A stretch of DNA of 64,000 bases from Sphingobacteriales bacterium. Its GTDB lineage: Bacteria > Bacteroidota > Bacteroidia > Chitinophagales > Chitinophagaceae. The translations under genes were made by a program, and so were the position numbers. This document shows positions 51,384-62,900 of the stretch, piece by piece (within the stretch, counting starts at the first letter, position 1; the number at the start of each line of letters is the position of its first letter). Below the pieces are notes generated by a model. That model was not told where the DNA came from, did no database searches, and saw only the letters and a program-made list of their open reading frames with translations. The stretch lies in NCBI GenBank assembly GCA_004144175.1, contig SEFT01000013.1, positions 124,001-188,000 of the forward strand, given 5' to 3'.

Positions 51384-51698
51384 TTATCTTGCTTGTGGCA
51401 CGTAGCGAATCGTTTCCGTTTTATATTTTACCTTACGTACAGGCTTCTTATTATCTGAACGGCGGCCTATAAGATAACCCGCACCGGCACCGGTAGCACC
51501 ACCTATCAAGGCACCTTTTGTATTATTTTTACTCACCAGCACACCACCCAGTGCACCGGCACCGGCACCTATCAAGGCACCCTTCTTTCTTCCGCTATTC
51601 GATTTTTTTACCGTCACTTTAGTTTGGGCATCTGAAGTATCAACCGAACCAAACATCATAATGCCAATCATACTCAACACACAAATTACCTTTTTCAT
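51384..51698 (-). CDS. Glycine-zipper (YMGG-like) exported protein
   Basis: A 104-residue protein with signal peptide (about 1-24) and two glycine-zipper repeats (KKGALIGAGAGALGG and TKGALIGGATGAGAGYLIG) that would pack as helices in a membrane, then a basic tail. A DNA repeat, CCTATCAAGGCACC, appears twice in the gene as a result. Family members are outer-membrane or cell-envelope proteins of unknown role. Confidence 0.85.
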   Translation of the reverse strand: MKKVICVLSMIGIMMFGSVDTSDAQTKVTVKKSNSGRKKGALIGAGAGALGGVLVSKNNTKGALIGGATGAGAGYLIGRRSDNKKPVRKVKYKTETIRYVPQAR

Positions 51699-51854
51699 AA
51701 CCCTAGTTTTTGTACATCAATCCAGAATTGTTAGTTCTGCAACTAGCTATAAATCATCTTGCTAATCGATAAGAATTATACAAAACCAAGCCATACGCCG
51801 CTTAAAGCCAGCTCTGCAAAAGGTTTTTTAACTTAATATCCCTTAATAAAATAA

Positions 51855-52274
51855 TTACTTTATGTTCATCAAGTCTATCATAAGATTAAACGAGTCCATA
51901 GTTGTCGTGTTACTGAGCTTCAGAGGCTTCACAATATACCCTGACACGCCCAGTTTTTTCGCCGCTTCGCGATCTACCTTCTCTTCCGATGTCGTTACGA
52001 TGAAGCATTTGAGATGTTTCCACTGATCGCTATTTCGGATCGTACTCAGCAGTTCCAGGCCATTCATCCTGGGCATGTTTATATCCACAAGCATAATGTC
52101 GGGATTAATTTTGTTGCCGTCCTCTGTTTTGCCATTTAGCATGTCGATGGCTTCTTCCCCATTGGCAGCCACATGCAATTGGTACATGATATTAGTCTTA
52201 TCAAGCGTCCTTTTAATGTCCATCACGTCCAGTTGATCGTCTTCTACCAACAGTATATTTGCTATTTTATCCAT
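51855..52274 (-). CDS. Response regulator receiver, partner of the CHASE3-like kinase
   Basis: A 139-residue stand-alone receiver. E11/D12/D13 (LLVEDDQLD), D64 in LVDINMP, T/S switch in IVTTSEEK and K in IVKPLK are all in place. Rcp1-type. It starts 1 bp after the stop of the histidine kinase at 52276-53754, so the two form a pair. The longer frame overlaps the kinase and is not used. Confidence 0.93.
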   Translation of the reverse strand: MDKIANILLVEDDQLDVMDIKRTLDKTNIMYQLHVAANGEEAIDMLNGKTEDGNKINPDIMLVDINMPRMNGLELLSTIRNSDQWKHLKCFIVTTSEEKVDREAAKKLGVSGYIVKPLKLSNTTTMDSFNLMIDLMNIK

Positions 52275-52275
52275 A

Positions 52276-53754
52276 CTAGTTATTTTTTGACCATGTAAAT
52301 GAAAAAGTTGCTCCCTTACCCTCTTCTGATGACAGCTGAATAGTCTCGCCACGTGCCTGTAATATCTTCTTGACAATAGCTAATCCCACACCTGTGCTCT
52401 CAAAGTTATCCCGCTCCTTCAGTGTCTGAAAGATCATAAATATCTTCTGATGATATTTGTTGGATATTCCCGGGCCGTCATCCTGTATAAAAAATTCGTA
52501 GTGCGATGGATGCTCGTGGTGGTATATCCGCACTTCGCCCAACTGCTTGTCGTGATACTTAACCGCATTGCCTACAAGGTTTGAAAACACTTGAAACAGC
52601 GGAATCCTCTTGGTGTACATCACCGGCAATACAGCACTAATATCGATCTTTATCCCTTGCTTCTGATTTACACTTTCTATCACTTCATTCAAAAGCTCTT
52701 TAGTATCTACAACCTCGTTCTCCAGCTCCTCTTTACCTATGCGTGCATACGACAGTATACCCTGTATCAGGTTTTCAGCCCTTATTACCCTACCCTTTAT
52801 CAGCTGCAGATATTCATTTACTTTAGGCGTCACTTCAGCCCCATGGTCTTCCTCTATCCAATTGATCACATTACCAATACCTCTCAAAGGGCTCTTAAGG
52901 TCATGAGAAACGATATGTGCAAACTGATCCAGCTCCTCATTTTTCCGTTTCAGCTGGGTAATGTTCTCCGAGAGCTCATTGGCCATATGGTTGAGCGATT
53001 TAGAGAGTTTTCCAAGTTCGTCCTCTCCCGCTTCTTCGATATGTACCTTGTAATTACCGGAGGCGATACTGTCAGCTAGCGTAACCATCTTATTGATGCG
53101 AGTGGATATCCGATAGGTAAGATAACTCACGATAAACACACCCAGCACAAGTGATAAAATGGTAAGGTAAAATGAGATCTGCCTTGTACTTTTTACCGAT
53201 TCGGCCAGTTCTTTACTGCGTAAATACCTCCTTTCATATTCATAATTACTGAAGTCTCGGAATTTTGTCTGTAGTCTGCGTTGTAATTCTTTTTCGCTAC
53301 CTGCAATAGATGTCTCCCGGTACATCCGGTTGAAATGGATAAGTGCAGAGTCGCTGATAATAGAGTTCAGTTTTGCATCCTTGAGTGGAAATGCAAAATC
53401 GTCTGTCCATTGATCGTACATTATTTTAATTTCACTAAGCCTCCTGTTCTGGGATGTGTCGCCCGCTATAAGCGGACTTAAACTCCCTATTACGGTTTCA
53501 TTGTCGTAGTAGGCAGAGTCAAAGGCATCAATGTCTCCCCTGTCACCACTCAGCAGGAAACCGCGTAGGGCATTGACCATATGCAGCGTATTACGCTGAA
53601 AGCGATTTGTAAATTTCTGTATATCACCTGAGGTAGATACATACTCAGCGTTCGCCTTTACTTCTTTCGATTGCTGGAAGTTGATATACGTAGTGAAGGA
53701 GAAAAGCAGTAAGATGAATAGAAAGCTGAGAAAAATAAAATAAGAGATCTTCAT
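52276..53754 (-). CDS. Membrane histidine kinase, CHASE3-like sensor and HAMP
   Basis: A 492-residue kinase: membrane helix (about 5-25), periplasmic helical sensor (about 27-190) that resembles CHASE3 with GFLLSGD at 66-72, second helix (about 193-212), HAMP (about 213-265), HisKA with H284 in IVSHDLKSPL, and the ATPase domain with NAVKYHDK, DDGPGIS and GVGLAIVKKIL. It should autophosphorylate and pass phosphate to the receiver next to it. Signal unknown. Confidence 0.94.
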   Translation of the reverse strand: MKISYFIFLSFLFILLLFSFTTYINFQQSKEVKANAEYVSTSGDIQKFTNRFQRNTLHMVNALRGFLLSGDRGDIDAFDSAYYDNETVIGSLSPLIAGDTSQNRRLSEIKIMYDQWTDDFAFPLKDAKLNSIISDSALIHFNRMYRETSIAGSEKELQRRLQTKFRDFSNYEYERRYLRSKELAESVKSTRQISFYLTILSLVLGVFIVSYLTYRISTRINKMVTLADSIASGNYKVHIEEAGEDELGKLSKSLNHMANELSENITQLKRKNEELDQFAHIVSHDLKSPLRGIGNVINWIEEDHGAEVTPKVNEYLQLIKGRVIRAENLIQGILSYARIGKEELENEVVDTKELLNEVIESVNQKQGIKIDISAVLPVMYTKRIPLFQVFSNLVGNAVKYHDKQLGEVRIYHHEHPSHYEFFIQDDGPGISNKYHQKIFMIFQTLKERDNFESTGVGLAIVKKILQARGETIQLSSEEGKGATFSFTWSKNN

Positions 53755-53947
53755 ACTTACTGGTCATTATACTACAACCCATTAATTCGCAGAGATTTAA
53801 TAAGCTGTCAATACAGTCTATCAGCACGTGGCGTGCCGTTATAACAACTCTAAGATACAAATAAGACGCGCCTTGAGACGCTTATAAAACCAATATTTCT
53901 GAGGCAGGTCCATAACAACTTATGCATGAATAACTTACGAGCGAAAA

Positions 53948-54691
53948 TTATATAGCCCGCATCCTTTCAATGAATTCTTCTTTTTTGTGCTGCGATATAT
54001 TTACCCGGCTACCATCCTTCATCTCTATATAGCCGCCATCGCTTTTTATATATCGCTTTACTTCCTTTATATTTATGAGGTGAGAATTATGCACCCTAAA
54101 GAACAAGGTCTCGTTCAGCAAGCTCTCATACTCTTTAAGATTTTTACTGGCTAGTATTTTGTTGCCGTCTTTTAAGAAGAGTGTAGTATAAGCACCATGG
54201 GCTTCGCAACGGATAATATCTTCGGAGTCGATAAATACAATGCCTTCGGAGGTGGAGATGCTGATGGATTTTGGCTTGTCTGACCGAATGTTATTAAGCA
54301 GTTCGATGAGGTTCTGATTGATATCCTTCTTATTGTTTCTTGCCAAACACTTCTGAATCGCATTCTTCAATTCCATGACGTCAATGGGCTTCAACAGGTA
54401 GTCTACCGCACTAAACTTGATCGCCTTAAGCGCGTATTGTTCATAAGCAGTAGTGAAGATAACATCAAAATCGAGCGTATCCAATGCTTGCAGCAGATCG
54501 AACCCTGTTGCAGACTGCATTTCTATATCGAGGAATACCAGATCGGGACGGGTAGCCTTTACAACTCGTATACCCTCCTCTACCGACCCAGCTATCCCAT
54601 CTATCTGCACTTCCGGGCAGAACTCTTCCAGCAATGTTTTTAATACTTCCCGGCTCTTTTTCTCGTCTTCTACTATTACTACTTTCAGCAT
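53948..54691 (-). CDS. LytTR-type response regulator
   Basis: A 247-residue DNA-binding response regulator. Receiver at 1-120 with E8/D9 and D55 (VFLDIEMQ), a linker, and a LytTR domain at about 145-245 with SEDIIRCEAHGAYTTLFLKDG and FRVHNSHLINIKEVKRY. The gene begins 2 bp after the stop of the propeller kinase gene. It may bind upstream of the divergent glgE operon, but no LytTR-type direct repeat was firmly identified there. Confidence 0.94.
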   Translation of the reverse strand: MLKVVIVEDEKKSREVLKTLLEEFCPEVQIDGIAGSVEEGIRVVKATRPDLVFLDIEMQSATGFDLLQALDTLDFDVIFTTAYEQYALKAIKFSAVDYLLKPIDVMELKNAIQKCLARNNKKDINQNLIELLNNIRSDKPKSISISTSEGIVFIDSEDIIRCEAHGAYTTLFLKDGNKILASKNLKEYESLLNETLFFRVHNSHLINIKEVKRYIKSDGGYIEMKDGSRVNISQHKKEEFIERMRAI

Positions 54692-54693
54692 TT

Positions 54694-57672
54694 CTATAGT
54701 ATTGGTATGTAAATAATCACCTTGGTGCCCAATGCGCTTCCGTTTTGCACCATATCTTCAAATATCACATTATTGTTTAGCCCGCGGTCCTTGTCGTTGT
54801 GCAACTGCAACCTGTTAATAGCAATTGCTGTTCCGTGCGACTTATGTTGCGTTATCTTTTTTTCGTTTAACGCACGAGAGTGAGAACGGCCGACGCCATT
54901 GTCTTCTACGGTACATATTACTTGCCGACCATTGGTCTTAAAATGTATCCTTAACAAGCCAGTCTCTGTTTTGTGCAGTAATCCATGAAGAATGGCATTC
55001 TCTACGAACGGCTGGATGACCATACCGGGTATCTTGATCTCGGAGACGGATATGTTTTCATCGATCAGCAACTCGTACTCAAACTTATGCTCAAAACGCA
55101 ACTCCTCCATTTCGATATAAGACCGGAGCATCTCTATTTCCTTTTCAAGCGTTATCCTTGACCCCGCCGTGTTATCCAATATTTGCCGTAGCAACCTGGC
55201 AAACTTTGATAGGTAGTTAAGTGTAGCTAGTTTATCATTATTGGTAATGAAGTACTGTATGGAGTTAAGTGAGTTGAAAATAAAGTGCGGATTCATACGG
55301 GCCTGGAATGCCAGTATTTTGGTCTCTGTTATTTGACGATGTACCTCCAGCTCTTTTTGCTGTTTTTTCATCTGTCTGTTCAGCCTCGATCTGTATATAA
55401 AATAGATGGCGGCTACTGCTATCGCAACCATTATAGTACGAAACCACCAGGTATTCCAAAACGGGATTGATATCTCAAAGGAGAAGGTGGCATAAGGCTC
55501 GTTCGTAAATATCTGGTTAGCTGTAGACCTTACCTTTAATACATACTCGCCCGGTGGCAAATTATTGAATGTTACATAGTTGGTGCTTGTAATGATTTTT
55601 TTGTCGCTATAACCTACCAGCGCATATTCGTATCGTGTCCGTGACGCCCTATGCAGATTAACACTTGTAAAGGAGAAAGTAAGTGAGTTTTGATCGGGTT
55701 TAAAACGGTATCGACTGGGAACGCCTAAGAACGGTATTAAACTGTCAGGTAATGACCATTGGAAGTCAGCATTGTTTACTCGAACAGTGGTTATGTAGGT
55801 CTTTTGAGATTTGTTCGCGCCAAGATCGATAGAAGTGTGGAACTTCATCAATCCTTTGGAGCCACCTATATACAAGTACCCTTTTTCATCGAAAACCATA
55901 GGGCCTGCATCCCAGTTATTGCTCAGCAAGCCGTCGTCTTTGTTCAGGTACTCCACCATAGGTGTAGTAAAAAAGTTATTAATCCGGTACACGCCGTTTA
56001 GAGCGGTACACCAAACTGTACTCCCCTGTATTATAACCCTATGGATAAAATTGGAATTAAGACCGTTTTTAGTCGAAAGTGTTTTAATATGCTGCAGGTT
56101 ATTGTCTTTCAAACGAACATGCATCAATCCAAATCCTTTGGTAGCCAGTAGCAGCGTTCCGTCGCCGCAATCTTTTATGTCAGCTATCACCGCAGGTGCA
56201 TTGGGTGTGGCCATTTGTATCCTGGCAAAGACACCATTCTTAAAATAAAAAAGACCTAGTTGTGTACCTACCAACAACCCTCCTTCATAAGGAAGTAAAG
56301 ATAGCATCCTATGATTAAGGCTATCGATATTCAGTTCATAGGTTATCAAATGCCCGTTCTTATAGGCTGCAACTTTATTCGTTATGCCGATCCACAATTG
56401 ATCGCCTACATGTGCAGAAGATAGTGCTCGCTCGAACTGTGGCCAAACATAATACTTTCCATTTCGATAAGATATTAAATTGTTTAGTTTGTCAAAGCCA
56501 AAGTTTAGCGTTGCACCAAAAAACAGGGTACCGTCGTTAGCTTTGTCAAACATCGATATATCTCCTCCCTGCCTTGGCTTGTCGGTAAAGATGCGTACTA
56601 TAGAGTCGGAGCAAAAACGGTACATGCCATTACCATTAGATAGATATATGCAGGTATCACCGGGCAGTCTAAATAGCCCGTCAACTGTTTTGTCGTAGCT
56701 TGTTTCACTATATGGCGAGCCTTTGGGTATAAAAAAAGTCTCGATATTACTGGCCTTAAACGAAGCAAGCCCAAAAGTCGTCACCGTCCAGAATGCACCT
56801 TCTTTGTCTAGTACCGTTTCTAACATGCCTAGCCTAGAGTTTTCGTCGTCCATAAAACCTTCTAATGAAGTTTTATATACGCCATCCTCAAATACGGTAA
56901 GATGTTTATCGTGCGTGAAATAGACCTTATTCTTGTCTACAAGTATCGACCGGGGGAATGATTGTAGACTGTCGTAAGCAGGGCGGTAAATGCTATCCTT
57001 GTAAGAATATAATATGCCGTCTCCCATTAGTGTGCAGAACCAAATGCGGCCGGCATCGTCTTCAGCCATATCCATGATATAGCCGTTCATGTCTTTCGGG
57101 GTCCAGAACATATCAAAATATCCACTTCCCCTATAACGGGCAATACCATTTCCTGTACCTACCAACAGAGAGCCGTCTCTCAATGATAGGAAAGAGCTGA
57201 TTTTTGTTGTGGGAAGCCCCACCCTTGTGTCGCAATAGGTCAGCTTATGATTGGCGTATAAGTAAAGGCCTGTTTTCGTCCCTATCCACACAGTATCGTT
57301 TACGCAGGCAATATTCGTAATCGCCATGGCATCGAACGCAACTTCCTGTATAAATTTACGCCCGTTAAATTTAAATACGCCCTGCTGCGTAGCTACCCAC
57401 AAATTCCCGGATTTATCCTCGGCGAGCCCTGAGATATAGCTACCGTATAATCCTTCCGGCGCCGAGTAGTTGGTGAACTTCTTACCATCGAAACGAGATA
57501 AGCCGGCCTGGCTGCCTATCCAGAGAAAATCGCGGCTATCCTGAAAAACCCTGTGCGTGAGTGAAGACGGCAGGCCCTCATTAGCCGTATACCATACTAC
57601 ATTATATCCGTTTTGCGAAAATGCACGTACAGAAACAAGTAACAATATAATATATATGCATAGCCTCTTCAA
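54694..57672 (-). CDS. Two-component sensor with beta-propeller repeats and LytS-type kinase
   Basis: A protein of about 992 residues. The periplasmic part has about 12-14 propeller repeats (for example FQDSRDFLWIGSQAGLSRFD) followed by a Y_Y_Y domain (about 650-740), a membrane helix (about 745-765), and a histidine kinase with the NPHFIFNSLN box and a C-terminal ATPase. Signal peptide if started at the TTG at 57670-57672: MKRLCIYIILLLVSVRAFSQ; a TTG at 57708 is also in frame. There is no ATG. Such sensors in Bacteroidota often respond to polysaccharides. It is coupled to the LytTR gene and diverges from glgE. Confidence 0.9.
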   Translation of the reverse strand: MKRLCIYIILLLVSVRAFSQNGYNVVWYTANEGLPSSLTHRVFQDSRDFLWIGSQAGLSRFDGKKFTNYSAPEGLYGSYISGLAEDKSGNLWVATQQGVFKFNGRKFIQEVAFDAMAITNIACVNDTVWIGTKTGLYLYANHKLTYCDTRVGLPTTKISSFLSLRDGSLLVGTGNGIARYRGSGYFDMFWTPKDMNGYIMDMAEDDAGRIWFCTLMGDGILYSYKDSIYRPAYDSLQSFPRSILVDKNKVYFTHDKHLTVFEDGVYKTSLEGFMDDENSRLGMLETVLDKEGAFWTVTTFGLASFKASNIETFFIPKGSPYSETSYDKTVDGLFRLPGDTCIYLSNGNGMYRFCSDSIVRIFTDKPRQGGDISMFDKANDGTLFFGATLNFGFDKLNNLISYRNGKYYVWPQFERALSSAHVGDQLWIGITNKVAAYKNGHLITYELNIDSLNHRMLSLLPYEGGLLVGTQLGLFYFKNGVFARIQMATPNAPAVIADIKDCGDGTLLLATKGFGLMHVRLKDNNLQHIKTLSTKNGLNSNFIHRVIIQGSTVWCTALNGVYRINNFFTTPMVEYLNKDDGLLSNNWDAGPMVFDEKGYLYIGGSKGLMKFHTSIDLGANKSQKTYITTVRVNNADFQWSLPDSLIPFLGVPSRYRFKPDQNSLTFSFTSVNLHRASRTRYEYALVGYSDKKIITSTNYVTFNNLPPGEYVLKVRSTANQIFTNEPYATFSFEISIPFWNTWWFRTIMVAIAVAAIYFIYRSRLNRQMKKQQKELEVHRQITETKILAFQARMNPHFIFNSLNSIQYFITNNDKLATLNYLSKFARLLRQILDNTAGSRITLEKEIEMLRSYIEMEELRFEHKFEYELLIDENISVSEIKIPGMVIQPFVENAILHGLLHKTETGLLRIHFKTNGRQVICTVEDNGVGRSHSRALNEKKITQHKSHGTAIAINRLQLHNDKDRGLNNNVIFEDMVQNGSALGTKVIIYIPIL

Positions 57673-57928
57673 CCCTACCAATATGCGTATTAAAAGGGTA
57701 AGATACAATACCGGATTGATGAATGGGCAATTCTGTTTTATGCAAGATGACCTTACTGCTTGCGCGTTAGCGGTTTCTCAAACAGAATCAGACAGTTCGG
57801 TCATTAGATATGGTATGGATTTTATGTATAAGCAGTTATCGGGGTCTATATAATAACTTTCAACAAGCTTGTATAAGCCCGGATACCATCTCAATAAACA
57901 CCACTTAGATTTAAAACCAACTTTGTCA

Positions 57929-59881
57929 ATGCTCGCAGCCAACGGCAGAAGGAGAGTGATTATCACCAACGTCTCTCCTCAGGTAGAGGGTGGCCAATAC
58001 CCAGCTAAAACCACCATTAATTACAACACAGTTTTCTCTGCAGATATATTCCTGGACGGGCACGATGAGATAGGAGCAAGCTTATTGCTGAAGCACAGAA
58101 AGGAAAGACAGTGGAAAGAAATACCCATGACACTCATCAATAATGATCATTGGGAAATCACACTACAGCTCGACAAGATCGGACATTATCAATTTCAGGT
58201 ACAAGCCTGGGTCGACCATTTTTCATCGTGGAAAAAAGGGCTGCTGAAAAAACATGAAGCGGGACAGGATGTAAAGCTTGAAATGCAGATAGGTGTAGAA
58301 ATGCTGGAGCAAGCAATAAGCTACTGTGCCGCTAAAGACAAGAGTATCATATCGCAAGCGGCTAAAGAACTGAGAAATGCGCCGGGCATTGAAGAGGCAT
58401 TACAACTGATAGGCAGCGATAAACTGACTACACTGATGTACCGCACCAGGGAGAAGGAACTGATAACCCCCTACCCCGTTGTGTACGAAATTGAAGTGGA
58501 AAGGAAAAAGGCGACTTATAGCACCTGGTACGAGCTATTTCCCCGTTCGGCGTCAACCACGCTGGGTCAGCACGGTACATTTCAAGATGTGATAAAGCTA
58601 CTACCACGCGTGGCAGGTATGGGCTTCGACACCTTATACTTCCCACCCATCCACCCGATAGGTGAGCAAAAGAGAAAGGGAAAGAACAATTCTCTGACCG
58701 CAGGCCCAGAAGACCCGGGTTCGCCATGGGCTATTGGCAGCAGGCTGGGTGGGCATAAAGCCATACACCCGGAACTGGGCACGCTGAAAGATTTTGAAGA
58801 ATTAGTAGCGGCTGCCCGCAGCTACGATATAGAAATAGCCATGGACATTGCCTTCCAGTGCGCGCCCGACCATCCTTATGTAAAGCAACACCCACAGTGG
58901 TTCAAATGGAGGCCCGACGGCACGGTACAGTATGCCGAAAACCCGCCAAAAAAATACGAGGATATATTGCCATTCAACTTTGAAACAGAAGACTGGCAAA
59001 ACCTTTGGAAAGAGCTGAAGAGTGTATTGGACTACTGGATAGATAAAGGCATCAGCGTATTCCGCATCGACAATCCGCATACGAAGGCATTTCATTTTTG
59101 GGAATGGGCCATTGCTGAGGTTCGTAAAAAGAACCCGGAAGTACTGTTCCTGGCGGAGGCATTTACCCGTCCGCGCGTTATGGAGCGCCTGGCAAAGGCG
59201 GGGTTCAATCAGTCCTATACCTATTTCACCTGGAGAAATACTAAGGCCGAACTGGAAGAGTATATGACCGAACTGACGCAAACAGATATGCGCCACTACT
59301 TCCGTCCCAACTTCTGGCCTAACACCCCCGACATTTTACCGGCGCATTTGGTACACGGCGGCGAGAATGCACATATTACCAGATTGATACTCGCTGCGAC
59401 TCTGTCATCTAACTATGGCCTGTATGGACCTGTATATGAGTTCTGTGTTAATACCCCCCACCCGGGAAAAGAGGAATATACTGATAATGAGAAGTATGAG
59501 CTGAAGCACTGGAATTGGGATGCATATACAAGGGTGAAGGAAATCATCACACGAGTAAACAGGATAAGGAAAGAAAACACGGCACTACAGGACACCTACA
59601 ATATCTCCTTTGCCGAAACCACCAATGAGCAGGTCATTTGCTATTGCAAAGTGGATGAAGACACAAACAACATCCTCATAATTGCTGTCAATCTGGACTT
59701 CTATAACACACAAAGTGCCCACGTAAAGTTGCCACTGAAAGAACTCGGCATCTTACCGGAAACAGGCTATACCGCGCGCGACTTGCTGAGTGGCGACAAG
59801 TACCAATGGCAGGGCGAATGGAACTACGTTCAGCTGAACCCTAATGAAATGCCTGCACACATCTTTAGAGTAGAACTATAA
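57929..59881 (+). CDS. glgE: Alpha-1,4-glucan:maltose-1-phosphate maltosyltransferase
   Basis: A 650-residue GH13_3 enzyme that transfers maltosyl units from maltose-1-phosphate to the non-reducing end of alpha-1,4-glucan. The N-terminal beta domain (about 8-115), helical insert, and the catalytic barrel with nucleophile D381 (VFRIDNPHTKAF) and acid/base E410 (LFLAEAFTRPR) are typical. The ATG at 57929 is used; an in-frame TTG at 57869 would add 20 residues. First in the operon with treS-mak (19 bp) and glgB. Confidence 0.96.
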   Translation: MLAANGRRRVIITNVSPQVEGGQYPAKTTINYNTVFSADIFLDGHDEIGASLLLKHRKERQWKEIPMTLINNDHWEITLQLDKIGHYQFQVQAWVDHFSSWKKGLLKKHEAGQDVKLEMQIGVEMLEQAISYCAAKDKSIISQAAKELRNAPGIEEALQLIGSDKLTTLMYRTREKELITPYPVVYEIEVERKKATYSTWYELFPRSASTTLGQHGTFQDVIKLLPRVAGMGFDTLYFPPIHPIGEQKRKGKNNSLTAGPEDPGSPWAIGSRLGGHKAIHPELGTLKDFEELVAAARSYDIEIAMDIAFQCAPDHPYVKQHPQWFKWRPDGTVQYAENPPKKYEDILPFNFETEDWQNLWKELKSVLDYWIDKGISVFRIDNPHTKAFHFWEWAIAEVRKKNPEVLFLAEAFTRPRVMERLAKAGFNQSYTYFTWRNTKAELEEYMTELTQTDMRHYFRPNFWPNTPDILPAHLVHGGENAHITRLILAATLSSNYGLYGPVYEFCVNTPHPGKEEYTDNEKYELKHWNWDAYTRVKEIITRVNRIRKENTALQDTYNISFAETTNEQVICYCKVDEDTNNILIIAVNLDFYNTQSAHVKLPLKELGILPETGYTARDLLSGDKYQWQGEWNYVQLNPNEMPAHIFRVEL

Positions 59882-59900
59882 CAAATACACGCACAATAAT

Positions 59901-62900
59901 ATGCCTGAAAAGAAAACAATACTGGACGACAAACTACACTGGTACAAAGACGCAGTTATCTACGAACTGCACATCAAGGCCTTTCGCGACAGCAACGGCG
60001 ATGGCATCGGCGATTTTGAAGGTTTGATGGAAAAGCTGGATTACCTGCAGGACCTGGGCGTTACTGCTATATGGCTACTCCCCTTCTACCCTTCTCCACT
60101 GCGCGACGATGGTTATGACATTGCAGATTACTATAGCATCAATCCATCTTACGGCGATATCAAGCAGTTCAAAAAACTACTGACAGAAGCGCACAAGCGT
60201 GGATTGAAGGTTATAACCGAACTGGTTATCAATCACAGTTCCGACCAGCATCCATGGTTCCAGCGGGCACGTAAGGCACCTAAAGACTCTGCGCATCGCA
60301 ACTACTATGTTTGGACAGACGATCCGAATCAATATAAAGACGTACGCATCATATTCCAGGACTTTGAAACATCAAACTGGACTTGGGACCCGGTAGCACA
60401 GCAATACTACTGGCACCGTTTCTTCCACCACCAGCCCGACCTGAATTTTGATAATCCGGACGTACAGCAGGAAGTATTCAATGTGCTCGACTACTGGTGC
60501 AAGATGGGTGTAGATGGCTTCAGGCTGGATGCCGTGCCGTATCTTTTCGAACGTGAAGGCACGAATGGCGAGAACCTGCCGGAGACGCACGAATTCCTTA
60601 AAAAGCTGAGAGCGCACGTAGATAAGAACTTCCCGGGCACACTACTGCTGGCCGAAGCCAATATGTGGCCGGAAGATTCTGCCTCTTACTTTGGCAATGG
60701 TGATGAATGCCAGATGAACTACCACTTCCCGGTAATGCCGCGCATGTTCATGTCGCTGCAAATGGAAGACAGGTATCCTATTACCGACATATTCGACCAA
60801 ACGCCTGAAATACCTGAAACCTGCCAGTGGGCTATGTTCCTGCGCAACCACGATGAGCTAACGCTGGAAATGGTAACCGACGAGGAGCGCGACTACATGT
60901 ACAAAGTATATGTAAAAGACCCGAAGGCAAGGATCAACCTGGGCATCAGGCACAGGCTGGCACCGCTAATGGATAACAACAGGCAAAAGATAGAACTGCT
61001 GAACTACCTGCTGTTCTCCTTACCCGGCACTCCGGTTATTTATTACGGAGACGAAATAGGCATGGGTGACAACTTCTACCTCGGCGACCGCGATGGTGTA
61101 CGCACACCCATGCAGTGGAGCGGTGACCGGAACGCAGGATTCTCCGAAGCTAACCCGCACAAGCTCTATTTGCCTGTAATACTCGACCCTCAGTACCACT
61201 ACGAGCAAGTAAATGTTGAGATGCAATCGCGCAGCTCATCGTCACTCTTGTGGTGGATGAAGCGGATCATCAACACACGGAAGAAGCATAAGGCATTCAG
61301 CCGCGGTGATATGAAGTTCATTAACGCGGAGAATCCCAAAGTGCTGGCCTTCACCCGTACCTACGAAGACGAAACCATACTGGTAGTGGCTAACCTATCG
61401 CGCTACATACAGCCCGTAGAACTTCCCCTGAATGAGTTTGGCGGTTATGTGCCGGTAGAAGTGTTCAGCAAGAATAAGTTCCCGGGCATCAAAGAAGATA
61501 GCTCTTACTTCCTTACCGTAGCGGCACACGACTGCCAGTGGTTTGTATTGGAAAAAACAAAGGCTTCTACAGAACAAAAGAAAGACCTGCAAACGCTGGA
61601 AGTAGAACGCTGGAAAGACCTGGTGCACGACGAGATACTCGAAGACCTGGAGGAAAACATTCTGCCGGAGTATATGATGGGCATGCGCTGGTTTGGCGGA
61701 AAGAACCGCGATATACAAAGCATGCGCATCATCGACTACGCCGGCGTACCGCTTGCTGAACATAGCGCATACTTCTTGCTCATAGAAGTACAGTACAACA
61801 GCGGGCTACCTGATATATACCAGCTACCGGTAACTTTCGCTAAAGGGCATTACGCAGAAAAACTACAGGAAAGCTGTCCTCTGGCTACCATATGCAAACT
61901 AAGAGTAGGCGACGATGACGGCATCTTATTCGATGCTATATACGGCAGCGACCTGCAACTGGCTGCACTTGAGCATATGGCCAATCACGACCGTATAGAG
62001 CTAAAGTATAGCGAACTCGAATTTACCGGCGACAAGTCTGTAAAAGCATACATCAAAGAACACGACAAAGTAAAACCACGTATACTATCGGCAGAGCAAA
62101 GCAATACCTCTATTGTTTACGACAATACCTTCTTCCTGAAGATATATCGTAAAGTGGACTATGCTATAAACCCCGATCTGGAGATCAACAAGTTCCTTAC
62201 CGAAGAAGCGGCGTTCAAGCAAGTGCCTGCATACCTCGGTTCTATAAAATGGAACTACAAGAATGGCTCTATGGTACTGGGCATGATGACGGCAATGGTA
62301 GAAAGCCACGGTGACGCCTGGACCTACATGCTGGATAAACTCAATAACTATAATGAGAAGGTACTGGCAAAAACTACAGATACGGTAGTTGAGCTTTCAG
62401 AAATGCGCGGTAGCCTTACCAATCCTGCAACATATGAGGACATCCCCGAAAAGCTCAAAGAACTGATCGATGGTTCTGTTGCCGAGCAGGCAAGATTACT
62501 GGGTGTGCGCACAGGCGAGATGCATTTGGCGCTTGCGTCCAACACAACTATCCCCGAGTTTAAACCCGAGAGCTTCTCGCTGCACTATCAGCGCTCGCTG
62601 TTCTCTTCCTTCCAGTCACTGGTAAGAAGTACCTTCCAGAGTCAGGCAAGGGCTATGAGAAAGCTTCCTGATGCCGTGCGTAAAGAAGCAGAGCAGGTAT
62701 TAGGTATGAAGGAGGACATCCTGAACCTGATGAAACGGATATACGCAAAGAAATTTGACGCAGTAAAAACAAGGATACACGGAGACTACCACCTTGGGCA
62801 GGTATTATTTACAGGTAAAGACTTTGTGATACTCGACTTTGAAGGAGAACCGGCGCGCAGCTATAGCGAACGCAGGCTGAAACGCTCTCCGCTACGCGAT

